This document shows positions 1 to 11,165 of a stretch of DNA of 64,000 nt, piece after piece. The notes below the pieces were generated by a model that worked only from the letters and a program-made list of their open reading frames with translations, was not told where the DNA came from and did no database searches. The DNA lies in assembly GCF_051014445.1 (NCBI RefSeq), contig NW_027488370.1:12276001-12340000 (forward strand). Direction: 5' to 3'. Within the stretch, counting starts at the first letter, position 1, and every line of letters begins with the position of its first letter. A program made the position numbers and the translations under genes. Origin of the DNA: Colletes latitarsis (Eukaryota > Arthropoda > Insecta > Hymenoptera > Colletidae).

Positions 1-2430
1 GTATTTGCAATCTTCTGGCTCATACTTTCGCGTTTTTCGCATACTTGTTGGCCAGATCCTGGCCTTTTTCTGGCTTTGACATGGCAGTAATGTGATACAA
101 CACCGAAACAGTCAATTAATCCTGGTTGCGATTAATATTTTAGAGGATAACGAAGGTTATGTCTCGGTTAGGTCTGGGATTTGCCCTCATCTGGCTCGTA
201 CTTTCGCATTTTTCGCTTACTTGTTGGCCAGATCCTGGGATTTTTCTGATTTGGATCCCGTAGTAATGTGTTTCCACACCGGAACAGTCAATTAAACCTG
301 GTTGCGATTAATATTTTAGAGGATAACGCCGGTTATGTCTGAGTTAGGTCTGGAATTTGCCCTCATCTGGCTCGTACTTTCGGGTTTTTCGCATACTTGT
401 TGGCAGATCGTGAGTTTTTTCTGGTTTGGATCCCGTACCAATGCGGTACCACACTGAAACAGTCAATAGAATCTGGTTCCGATAAGTATTTTAGAGGATA
501 ACGCTGGTTACGTCTGGGTTAGGTCTGGTATTTGCCCTCATCTGGCTCATACTTACGCGTTTTTCGCATACTTGTTGGGCAGATCCTGGGTTTTTTCTGG
601 TTTTGATAATGTAGTAATGTGGTACCACACTGAAACAGTCAATAAAAGCTGGTTCCGATAAGTATTTTAGAGGATAACGCTGGTTACGTCTGGGTTAGGT
701 CTGGAATTTGCCCTCATCTGGCTCGTACTTTCGGGTTTTTCGCATACTTGTTGGCAGATCGTGAGTTTTTTCTGGTTTGGATCCCGTAGCAATGCGATAC
801 CACACTGAAACAGTCAATAGAAGCTGGTTCCAATAAGTATTTTAGAGGATATCGCTGGTTACGTCTGGGTTAGTTCTGGTATTTGCTATCATCAGGCTCA
901 TACTTTCGCGCTTTTCGCATACTTGTTGGCCAGATCCTGGGCTTTTTCTGGCTTGGATCACGTAGTAATGTGGTACCGCACTGTCAATAAAAGCTGGTTC
1001 TGATTAGTATTTTATAGGATAACGCCGGTTATGTCTGGGTTAGTTCTAATATTTGCCCTCATCTGGCTCGTACTTTCGCATTTTTCGCATACTTGTTGGC
1101 CGGATCCTGGCCATTTTCTGGTTTGGATCACGTAGTAATGCGGTACCACACCGAAACAGTCAATTAAACCTGGTTGCGATTAATATTTTCGAGGATAACG
1201 CCGGTTATGTCTGGGTTAGTTCTGGTATTTGCCATCATCTGGCTCATACTTACGCGTTTTTCGCATACTTGTTGGGCAGATCCTGGGTTTTTTCTGGTTT
1301 GGATAACGTAGTAATGTGGTACTACTCTGAAAGAGTCAATAAGAGCTGGTTCTTTCGCATTTTTCGCATACTTGTTGGGCAGATTCTGGGTTTTTTTCTG
1401 GTTTGGATAATGTAGTAATGTGGTACCACACTGAAACAGTCAATAAAAGCTGGTTCCGATTAATAGTTTGGAGGATAACGCAGGTTACGTTTGGGTTAGG
1501 ACTGGTATTTGCAATCATCAGGCACATACTTTCGCATTTTTTGCATACTTGTTGGCCACATCCTGGGATATTTCTGGTTTGGATCACGTATTAATGCGGT
1601 ACCACACCGAAACAGTCATCTAAACCTGGTTGTGATTAAAATTTTAGAGGATAACGCCGGTTACGTCTTGGTTAGGTCTGGTAATTGCCCTCATCTGGCT
1701 CGTACTCTCGCATAATTCGCATACTTGTTGGCCAGATCCAGGCCTTTTTCTGGTTTGGATCACGTAGTAATGCGGTACCACACCGAAACAGTCAATTAAA
1801 CCTGGTTGCGATTAATATTTTAGTGGATAACGCCGGTTATGTCTGGGTTAGGTCTGGGATTTGCCCTCATCTGGCTCGTACTTCTGCGTTTCTCGCATAC
1901 TTGTTGTCCAGATCCTGAGTTTTTTCTGGTTTGGATCCCGTACCATTGTGGTACCACACTGACACAGTCAATTAAGGCTGGTTCCGATTAATATTTTAGA
2001 GGATAACGCTGGTTATGTCTGTGTTAGTTCTGGTATTTGCAATCATCTGGCTCATACTTTCGCGTATTACGCACACTTCTTGGCCAGATCCAGGTATTTT
2101 TTGGTTTGGATCACGTAGTAATGTGGTACCACACTGAAGCAGTCAATTAAACATGTTCGCGATAAATATTCTAGAGGATATCGCCGGTTATGTCTGGGTT
2201 AGGTCTGGGATTTGCAATCATCTGGCTCGTACTTTCGCATTTCTCGCATACTTTTTGGCCAGATCCTGGCCTTTTTCTGGCTTGGACCACGTAGTAATGT
2301 GGTACCACACCGAAACAGTCAATTAAACCTGGTTGCGATTAATATTTTAGAGGATAACGCCGGTAATGTCTCGGTTAGGTCTGGTTTTTGCCCTCATCTG
2401 GCTTGTACTTTCGCATTTTTCGCATACTTG
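1..2430. repeat. Left flank, diverged mixed monomers
   Basis: About 14 monomers of mixed type with no gene. Notable are monomers with a single-base loss in TTGGCAGATCGTGAG (around 404 and 750), which recur near 3930, 4110 and 22300. A 170-bp monomer with the short ACTGTCAATAAAAG segment lies near 980, and a rare CATGTTCGCGAT variant near 2150. The segment around 240-420 resembles 3775-3955, so the left end already contains an older duplication with visible divergence. The first partial monomer has the odd core GTGATACAA near 92-100. Confidence 0.85.
1318..1421. repeat. Truncated monomer (73-bp deletion), copy 1
   Basis: The distance from the GGTACT box at 1318 to the next GGTACC box at 1422 is 104 bp instead of 176. 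The sequence jumps from GCTGGTTC straight to TTTCGCAT at 1352/1353, skipping the AT-rich segment and the GGTTATG, GGTTAGG and CATCTGG segments. The loss is 73 bp; one extra T in the following T run explains the 104. The breakpoint shares only a single C with the intact sequence. Two further copies of the same junction occur at 3385 and 6471. Confidence 0.93.
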
Positions 2431-3213
2431 TTGGCCGGATCCTGGCCTTCTTCTGGCTTGGACCACGTAGTAAAGTGGTACCACACTGAAACAGTCAATT
2501 AAACCAGGGTCCGATTAATATTTTAGTGGACAACGCCGGTTATGTCTCGGGTAGTTCTGGGATTTGTCCACATCTGGCTCGTACTTTCGCAATTTTCGCT
2601 TACTTGTTGGCCAGATCCTGGGCTTTTTCTGGCTTGGATCACGTAATAATGTGGTACCACACTGTCAATAAAAGCTGGTTCCGATTAGTATTTTATAGGA
2701 TAACGCCGGTTATGTCTGGGTTAGTTCTTATATTTGCCCTCATCTGGCTCGTACTTTCGCATTTTTCGCATACTTGTTGGCCGGATCCTGGCCATTTTCT
2801 GGTTTGGATCACGTAGTAATGCGGTACCACACCGAAACAGTCAATTAAACCTGGTTGCGATTAATATTTTCGAGGATAACGCCGGTTATGGCTGGGTTAG
2901 TTCTGGTATTTCCAACCATCCGGCTCATACTTTCGCATTTTTCGCTTACTTGCCGGGCAGCTCCTGGGTTTTTTGTGGTTTGGATACCGTCGTAATGTGG
3001 TTCCACACCGAAACAGTCAATTAAACCTGGTTGCGATTAATATTTTACAGGATCACGCCGGTTAAGTCTTGGTTAGTTCTAGTATTTGCCGTCATCTGTC
3101 TCATACTTTCGCATGTTTCGCATACTTGTTGGCCAGATCCAGGGCTTTTTCTGGTTTGGATCGCGTACTAATGCGGTACCACACCGAAACAGTCAATTAA
3201 ACCCGGTTGCGAT
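2431..3213. repeat. Duplicated segment, copy A (offset 2382 bp)
   Basis: About 4.4 monomers that reappear at 4813-5595 with scattered substitutions, beginning at the GGCCGGATCC variant and ending where GCGATTAA meets GCGAATAA. The offset is not a whole number of 176-bp units because the intervening DNA carries the 73-bp-deleted monomer at 3385, a 170-bp monomer and small deletions. It includes rare markers such as TTCCAACCATCC and TTGCCGGGCAG. Confidence 0.85.
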
Positions 3214-3350
3214 TAATATTTTAGAGGATATCGCTGGTTATGTCTGGGTTAGTTCTGGTATTTGCCATCATCTGGCTCATACTTACGCGTTTATCGCATA
3301 CTTGTTGGGCAGATCCTGGGTTTTTTCTGGTTTGGATAACGTAGTAATGT

Positions 3351-3453
3351 GGTACTACACTGAAACAGTCAATAAAAGCTGGTTCTTTCGCATTTTTCGC
3401 ATACTTGTTGGCCAGATCCTGAGTTTTTTCTGGTTTGGATCCCGTACCATTGT
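3351..3453. repeat. Truncated monomer (73-bp deletion), copy 2
   Basis: Box-to-box distance is 103 bp (3351 to 3454), with the same GGTTC|TTTCGC junction at 3385/3386 as the copies at 1352 and 6471. It differs from them in having CTACACTGAAACAG, where the other two read CTACTCTGAAAGAG, and in its downstream half, which is a CTGAGTTTT type. The shared breakpoint implies one deletion that was later copied with the array. Confidence 0.93.
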
Positions 3454-4812
3454 GGTACCACACTGACACAGTCAATTAAGGCTGGTTCCGATTAATATTT
3501 TAGAGGATAACGCTGGTTATGTCTGTGTTAGTTCTGGTACTTGCAATCATCTGGCTCATACTTTCGCGTATTACGCACACTTGTTGGCCAGATCCAGGTA
3601 TTTTTTGGTTTGGATCACGTAGTAATGTGGTACCACACTGAAGCAGTCAATTAAACATGTTCGCGATAAATATTTTAGAGGATATCGCCGGTTATGTCTG
3701 GGTTAGGTCTGGTATATGCCCTCATCTGGCTCGTACATTCGCGTTTTTCGCATAGTTGTTGGCCAGATCCTGGGATTTTTCTGGTTTGGATCCCGTAGTA
3801 ATGTGTTTCCACACCGGAACAGTCAATTAAACCTGGTTGCGATTGATATTTTAGAGGATAACGCCGGTTATGTCTGAGTTAGGTCTGGAATTTGCCCTCA
3901 TCTGGCTCGTACTTTCGGGTTTTTCGCATACTTGTTGGCAGATCGTGAGTTTTTTCTGGTTTGGATCCCGTACCAATGCGGTACCACACAGAAACAGTCA
4001 ATAGAATCTGGTTCCGATAAGTATTTTAGAGGATAACGCTGGTTACGTCTGGGTTAGGTCTGGAATTTGCCCTCATCTGGCTCGTACTTTCGGGTTTTTC
4101 GCATACTTGTTGGCAGATCGTGAGTTTTTTCTGGTTTGGATCCCGTAGCAATGCGATACCACACTGAAACAGTCAATAGAAGGTGGTTCCGATAAGTATT
4201 TTAGAGGATATCGCTGGTTACGTCTGGGTTAGTTCTGGTATTTGCTATCATCTGGCTCATACTTTCGCGCTTTTCGCATACTTGCTGGCCAGATCCTGGC
4301 CTTTTTCTGGCTTGGACCACGTAGTAATGTGGTACCACACTGAAACAGTCAATTAAACCTGGTTCCGATTAATATTTTAGAGGATAACGCCGGTTATGTC
4401 TCGGGTAGTTCTGGGATTTGTCCACATCTGGCTCGTACTTTCGCATTTTTCGCTTACTTGTTGGCCAGAGCCTGGCCTTTTTCTGGCTTGGACCACGTAG
4501 TAATGTGGTACCACACCGAAACAGTCAATTAACCCTGGTTGCGAATAATATTTTAGAGGATAACGCTGATTATGTCTCGGTTAGTTCCGGTATTTGCAAT
4601 CTTCTGGCTCATACTTACGCGTTTTTCGCATACTTGTTGGCCAGATCCTGGCCTTTTTCTGGCTTTGACATGGCAGTAATGTGGTACCAAACCGAAACAG
4701 TCAATTAAATCAGGTTGCGAATAATATTTTAGAGGATAACGCTGGTTATGTCTGGGTTTGGTCTGGGATTTGCAATCATCTGGCTCGTACTTTCGCATTT
4801 CTCGCATACTTT

Positions 4813-5595
4813 TTGGCCGGATCCTGGCCTTCTTCTGGCTTGGACCACGTAGTAAAGTGGTACCACACTGAAACAGTCAATTAAACCAGGGTCCGATTAA
4901 TATTTTAGTGGACAACGCCGGTTATGTCTCGGGTAGTTCTGGGATTTGTCCACATCTGGCTCGTACTTTCGCATTATTCGCTTACTTGTTGGCCAGATCC
5001 TGGGCTTTTTCTGGCTTGGATCACGTAGTAATGTGGTACCACACTGTCAATAAAAGCTGGTTCCGATTAGTATTTTATAGGATAACGCCGGTTATGTCTG
5101 GGTTAGTTCTAATATTTGCCCTCATCTGGCTCGTACTTTCGCATTTTTCGCATACTTGTTGGCCGGATCCTGGCCATTTTCTGGTTTGCACTACGTAGTA
5201 ATGCGGTACCACACCGAAACAGTCAATTAAACCTGGTTGCGATTAATATTTTCGAGGATAACGCCGGTTATGTCTGGGTTCGTTCTGGTATTTCCAACCA
5301 TCCGGCTCATACTTTCGCATTTTTCGCTTACTTGCCGGGCAGATCCTGGGTTTTTTGTGGTTTGGATACCGTCGTAATGTGGTTCCACACCGAAACAGTC
5401 AATTAAACCTGGTTGCGATTAATATTTTACAGGATAACGCCGGTTAAGTCTTGGTTAGTTCTAGTATTTGCCGTCATCTGTCTCATACTTTCGCATGTTT
5501 CGCATACTTGTTGGCCAGATCCAGGGCTTTTTCTGGTTTGGATCGTGTACTAATGCGGTACCACACCGAAACAGTCAATTAAACCCGGTTGCGAA
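4813..5595. repeat. Duplicated segment, copy B (offset 2382 bp)
   Basis: Partner of 2431-3213, sharing the rare GGCCGGATCC, TAAAGTGGTACC, TTAGTGGACAACG and TTGCCGGGCAG variants in the same order. Differences include CTCCTGG/ATCCTGG near the pyrimidine-rich segment and TTGGATCACG/TTGCACTACG. The level of divergence suggests an older event than the 2641, 3860 and 3672-bp units to the right. Confidence 0.85.
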
Positions 5596-7238
5596 TAATA
5601 TTTTAGAGGATAACGCCGGTTATGTCTGGGTTTGTTCTAATATTTGCCCTCATCTGGCTCGTACTTTCGCATTTTTCGCATACTTGTTGGCCGGATCCTG
5701 GCCATTTTCTGGTTTGCATCACGTAGTAATGCGGTACCACACCGAAACAGTCAATTAAACCTGGTTGCGATTAATATTTTAGAGGATAACGCCGGTTATG
5801 TCTGGGTTACGTCTGGTATTTGCCCTCATCTGGCTCGTACTTCCGCATTTTTCGCATACTTGTTGGGCAGATTCTGGGTTTTTTCTGGTTTGGATAATGT
5901 AGTAATGTGGTACCACACTGAAACAGTCAATAAAAGCTGGTTCCGATTAATAGTTTGGAGGATAACGCAGGTTACGTTTGGGTTAGTACTGGTATTTGCA
6001 ATCATCAGGCACATACTTTCGCATTTTTTGCATACTTGTTGGCCACATCCTGGGATATTTCTGGTTTGGATCACGTATTAATGCGGTACCCCACCGAAAC
6101 AGTCATGTAAACCTGGTTGTGATTAAAATTTTGGAGGATAACGCCGGTTACGTCTTGGTTTGGTCTGGTATTTGCCCTCATCTGGCTCGTACTTTCGCAT
6201 TTTGCGCATACTTGTTGGCCGGATCCTGGCCATTTTCTGGTTTGGATCACGTAGTAATGCGGTACCACACCGAAACAGTCAATTAAACCTGGTTGCGATT
6301 AATATTTTCGAGGATAACGCCGGTTATGTCTGGGTTAGTTCTGGTATTTGCCATCATCTGGCTCATACTTACGCGTTTTTCGCATACTTGTTGGGCAGAT
6401 CCTGGGTTTTTTCTGGTTTGGATAACGTAGTAATGTGGTACTACTCTGAAAGAGTCAATAAGAGCTGGTTCTTTCGCATTTTTCGCATACTTGTTGGCCA
6501 GATCCTGGCCTTTTTCTGGCTATGACAACGTAGTAATGTGGTACCACACTGAAACAGTCAATTAAACCAGGTTGCGATAGATATTTTAGAGGATAACGCC
6601 GGTTATGTCTGGGTTACGTCTGGTATTTGCCCTCATCTGGCTCGTACTTTCGCATTTTTCGCATACTTGTTGGGCAGATTCTGGGTTTTTTTCTGGTTTG
6701 GATAATGTAGTAATGTGGTACCACACTGAAACAGTAAATTAAACCTGGTTGCGATTAATATTTTAGAGGATAACGCCGGTTATGTCTGGGTTAGGTCTGT
6801 GATTTGCCATCATCTGGCTCATACTTTCGCGTATTTCGCATACTTGTTGGCCAGATCCTGGGCTTTATCTGGTTTGGATCACGTAGTAATGTGGTACCAC
6901 ACTGAAACTGTCAATAGAAGCTGGTTCCGATAAGTATTTTAGAGGATAACGCTGGTTATGTCTGGGTTAGTTCTGGTATTTGCTATCATCTGGCTCATAC
7001 CTTCGCGCTTTTCGCATACTTGTTGGGCAGATCCTGGGCTTTTTCTGGCTTGGACCACGTAGTAATGTGGTACCACACTGTCAATAAAAGCTGGTTCCGA
7101 TTAGTATTTTAGAGGATAACGCTGGTTATGTCTGGGTTAGTTCTGGTAATTGCAATCATCTGGCTCATACTTTCGCGATTTTCGCATACATGTTGGGCAG
7201 ATCCTCGGCTTTTTCTGGCTTGGATCCCGTAGTAATGT
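5596..7238. repeat. Mixed monomers between duplications
   Basis: About nine monomers plus the third truncated one. The stretch around 5850-6230 matches about 1360-1750 at an offset of 4487 bp, including the rare AGTTTGGAGGATAACGCAGG and the TTGCATACTTGTTGGCCACA variants. From about 7070 the 170-bp monomer type (ACTGTCAATAAAAG) appears twice in a row. No gene is seen. Confidence 0.8.
6437..6539. repeat. Truncated monomer (73-bp deletion), copy 3
   Basis: Box-to-box distance is 103 bp (6437 to 6540), with the GGTTC|TTTCGC junction at 6471/6472. The upstream sequence CTACTCTGAAAGAGTC is shared with copy 1; the interval of roughly 1090-1377 matches 6209-6496 at an offset of 5119 bp. The downstream half is a CTGGCC type followed by an unusual CTATGACAACG. 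Confidence 0.93.
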
Positions 7239-9310
7239 GGTACCACACTGTCAATAAAAGCTGGTTCCGATTAGTATTTTAGAGGATAACGCTGGTTATG
7301 TCCGGGTTAGTTCTGGTATTTGCTATCATCTGGCACATACTTTCGTGTTTTTCGCATACTTGTTGGCCAGATCCTGGGATTTTTCTGGCTTGGACCACGT
7401 ATTAATGCGGTACCACACCGAAACAGTCAACTAAACCTGGTTGCGATTTGTATTTTAGAGGATAGCGCTGGTTATGTCGGTGTTAGTTCTGGTATTTGCT
7501 ATCATCTGGCACATACTTTCGTGTTTTTCGCTTACTTGTTGGCCAGATCCTAGCCTTTCTCTGTTTTGGATCACGTAGTAATGCGGTACCACACCGAGGC
7601 AGTCAATTAAACCTGGTTGCGATTAATATTTTAGAGGATAACGCCGGTTATGTCTGGGTTAGGTCTGTGATTTGCCCTCATCTGGCTCGTACTTTCGCGT
7701 TTCTCGCATACTTGTTGTCCAGATCCTGAGTTTTTTCTGGTCTGGATCCCGTACCAATGTGGTACCACACTGAAACAGTCAATTAAAGCTGGTTCCGATT
7801 AGTATTTTAGAGGATAACGCTGGATATGTCCGGGTTAGTTCTGGTATTTGCTATCATATGGCACATACTTTCGTGTTTTTCGCTTACTTGTTGGCCAGAT
7901 CCTGGCCTTTCTCTGTTTTGGATCACGTAGTAATGCGGTACCACACCGAAGCAGTCAATTAAACCTGGTTGCGATTAATATTTTAGAGGATAACGCCGGT
8001 TATGTCTGGGTTAGGTCTGGGATTTGCCCTCATCTGGCTCGTACTTTCGCGTTTCTCGCATACATGTTGTCCAGATCCTGAGTTTTTTCTGGTTTGGATC
8101 CCGTACCAATGTGGTACCACACTGAAACAGTAAATTAAACCTGGTTGCGATTAATATTTTAGAGGATAACGCCGGTTATGTCTGGGTTAGGTCTGTGATT
8201 TGCCCTCATCTGGCTCGTACTTTCGCGTTTCTCGCATACTTGTTGTCCAGATCCTGAGTTTTTTCTGGTTTGGATCCCGTACCAATGTGGTACCACACTG
8301 AAACAGACAATAAAAGCTGGTTCCGGTTAGTATTTTAGAGGATAACGCTGGTTATGTCCGGGTTAGTTCTGGTATTTGCTATCATCTGGCACATACTTTC
8401 GTGTTTTTCGCATACTTGTTGGCCAGATCCTGGGATTTTTCTGGCTTGGACCACGCAGTAATGTGGTACCACACTGAAACAGTCATTTAAACCTGGTTCC
8501 GATTTGTATTTTAGAGGATAACGCTGGTTATGTCGGTGTTAGTTCTGATATTTGCAATCATCTGGCTCATACTTTCGCGTATTTCGCACACTTGTTGGCC
8601 AGATCCAGGCCTTTCTCTGTTTTGGATCACGTAGTAATGCGGTACCACACTGAAACAGTCAATTAAAGCTGGTTGCGATTAGTATTTTAGAGGATAACGC
8701 TGGTTATGTCCGGGTTAGTTCTGGTATTTGCTATCATGTGGCACATACTTTCGTGTTTTTCGCTTACTTGTTGGCCAGATCCTGGCCTTTTTCTGGTTTC
8801 GATCACGTAGTAATGCGGTAGCACACCGAAACAGTCAACTAAACCTGGTTGCGATTAAAATTTTAGAGGATAACGCCGGTTATGTCTTGGTTAGGTCTGG
8901 TATTTGCCCTCATCTGGCTCGTACTTTCGCATTATTCGCATACTTGTTGGCCAGATCCAGGCCTTTCTCTGTTTTGGATCACGTAGTAATGCGGTACCAC
9001 ACCGAAGCAGTCAATTAAACCTGGTTGCGATTAATATTTTAGAGGATAACGCCGATTACGTCTGGGTGAGGTCTGGTATTTGCCCTCATCTGGCTCGTAC
9101 TTTCGCGTTTCTCGCATACATGTTGTCCAGATCCTGAGTTTTTTCTGGTTTGGATCCCGTACCAATGTGGTACCACACTGAAACAGTCAATTAAAGCTGG
9201 TTCCGATTAATATTTTAGAGGATAACGCCGGTTATGTCTCGGTTAGGTCTGGGATTTTCCCCCATCTGGCTCGTACATTCGCATTTTTCGCATACTTGTT
9301 GGCCAGATCC
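7239..9310. repeat. Duplicated block, copy A (offset 3863 bp)
   Basis: About 11.8 monomers that match 11102-13173 almost perfectly. Matching starts inside the box of a 170-bp monomer and stops where CTGGCC at 9311 meets CTGGGA at 13174. One difference I could place is C at 7554 against G at 11417. The block is rich in a CGTGTTTTTCGCTTAC variant and a TCTCTGTTTTGG variant that are hardly seen outside 7-18 kb, so this region has its own monomer pool. Confidence 0.92.
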
Positions 9311-11165
9311 TGGCCTTTTTCTGGTTTGGATCACGTAGTAATGCTGTACCACACCGAAACAGTCAATTAAACCTGGTTCCGATTAATATTTTAGAGGATA
9401 ACGCTGGTTACGTTTGGGTTAGTTCTGGTATTTGCAATCATCAGGCACATACTTTCGCATTTTTCGCATACTTGTTGGCCAGATCTTGGGATACTTCTGG
9501 TTTGCATCACGTAGTAATGCGGTACCACACCGAAACAGTCAATTAAACCCGGGTCCGATTAATATCTTAGAGGAGAACGCCGGTTATGTCTGGGTTAGGT
9601 CTGGTATTTGCCCTCATCTGGCTCGTACTTTCGCACTTTTCGCATACTTGTTGGCCAGATCCTCGGCTTTTTCTGGCTTGGATCACGTAGTAGTGTGGTA
9701 CCACACTGAAACAGTCAATAAAAGCTGGTTCCGATTAATAGTTTGCCGGATAACTCTGGTTACGTTTGGGTTAGTTCTGGTATTAGCAATCATCTGGCTC
9801 GTACTTTCGCATTTTTCGCATACTTGTTGGCCAGATCCTGGGCTTTTTCTGGTATGGATCACGTAGTAATGTGGTACCACACTGAAACAGTCAATAGAAG
9901 CTGGTTCCGATAAGTATTTTAGAGGATAACGCTGGTTATGTCTGTGTTAGTTCTGGTATTTGCAATCATCTGGCTCATACTTTCGCGTATTTCGCACACT
10001 TGTTGGCCAGAACCAGGGATTTTCTGGTTTGGATCCCGTAGTAATGTGATACCACACTGAAACAGTCAATAGAAGCTGGTTCCGATAAGTATTTTAGAGG
10101 ATAACGTTGGTTATGTCTGGGTTAGTTCTGGTATTTGCTATCATCTGGCTCGTACTTTCGCACTTTTCGCATACTTGTTGGCCAGATCCTCGGCTTTTTC
10201 TGGCTTGGATCACGTAGTAGTGTGGTACCACACTGAAACAGTCAATAAAAGCTGGTTCCGATTAATAGTTTGCCGGATAACTCTGGTTACGTTTGGGTTA
10301 GTTCTGGTATTAGCAATCATCTGGCTCGTACTTTCGCATTTTTCGCATACTTGTTGGCCAGATCCTGGGCTTTTTCTGGTTTGGATCACGTAGTAATGTG
10401 GTACCACACTGAAACAGTCAATAGAAGCTGGTTCCGATAAGTATTTTAGAGGATAACGCTGGTTATGTCTGTGTTAGGTCTGGTATTTGCAATCATCTGG
10501 CTCATACTTTCGCGTATTTCGCACACTTGTTGGCCAGATCCAGGGATTTTCTGGTTTGGATCCCGTAGTAATGTGATACCACACTGAAACAGTCAATAGA
10601 AGCTGGTTCCGATAAGTATTTTAGAGGATAACGTTGGTTATGTCTGGGTTAGTTGTGGTATTTGCTATCATCTGGCACATACTTTCGCGTATTTCGCACA
10701 CTTGTTGGCCAGATCCTGGGATTTTTTGGTTTGGATCACGTAGTAATGTGGTACCACACTGAAGCAGTCAATTAAACATGTTCGCGATTAATATTTTAGA
10801 GGATATCGCCGGTTATGTCTGTGTTAGGTCTGGTATATGCCCTCATCTGGCTCGTACTTTCGCGTTTTTCGCATAGTTGTTGGCCAGATCCTGGGATTTT
10901 TCTGGTTTGGACCACGTATTAATGCGGTACCACACCGAAACAGTCAACTAAACCTGGTTGCGATTAATATTTTAGAGGATAACGCCGGTTATGTCTGAGT
11001 TAGGTCTGGAATTTGCCATCATCTGGCTCATACTTTCGCGTATTTCGCATACTTGTTGGCCAGATCCTGAGTTTTTTCTGGTTTGGATCCCGTAGTAATG
11101 CGGTACCACACTGTCAATAAAAGCTGGTTCCGATTAGTATTTTAGAGGATAACGCTGGTTATGTC
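8641..11165. repeat. Duplicated block, copy A (offset 5271 bp)
   Basis: About 14.3 monomers that match 13912-16436, overlapping the end of the 3863-bp duplication. Differences seen include GGTTTCGATC and GGTAGCAC here against GGTTTGGATC and GGTACCAC there, TATGGATC near 9853 against TTTGGATC, and TTGGATCACG near 10731 against TTGAATCACG. It contains the tandem 527-bp trimer at 9614-10667. Confidence 0.92.
9614..10667. repeat. Tandem 3-monomer duplication (2 x 527 bp)
   Basis: The unit 9614-10140 is followed directly by a near-identical unit 10141-10667. Each holds three monomers, one with the rare TAGTAGTGTGG variant and one with the TTTGCCGGATAACTC variant. Substitutions between the two include TATGG/TTTGG, AGTTCTGG/AGGTCTGG, AGAACCAGGG/AGATCCAGGG and AGTTCTGG/AGTTGTGG. 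Confidence 0.92.

Noticed and set aside
150..185. Telomere-like motif GGGTTAGG in many monomers
   Set aside because: It occurs once per monomer and never as a run of telomeric units, so it is chance similarity within the satellite.
80..340. Short ATG frames of about 34 codons in each monomer (from the ATGTCTGGG segment to CACGTAG) as small membrane peptides
   Set aside because: The frame is an automatic result of the monomer sequence, is interrupted in many copies (TACGTC in place of TATGTC removes the ATG) and has no supporting signals.
2930..2965. CENP-B box (TTCG....A..CGGG) at TTCGCTTACTTGCCGGGC
   Set aside because: The spacing between TTCG and CGGG is nine bases where seven are required, and the central A is absent.
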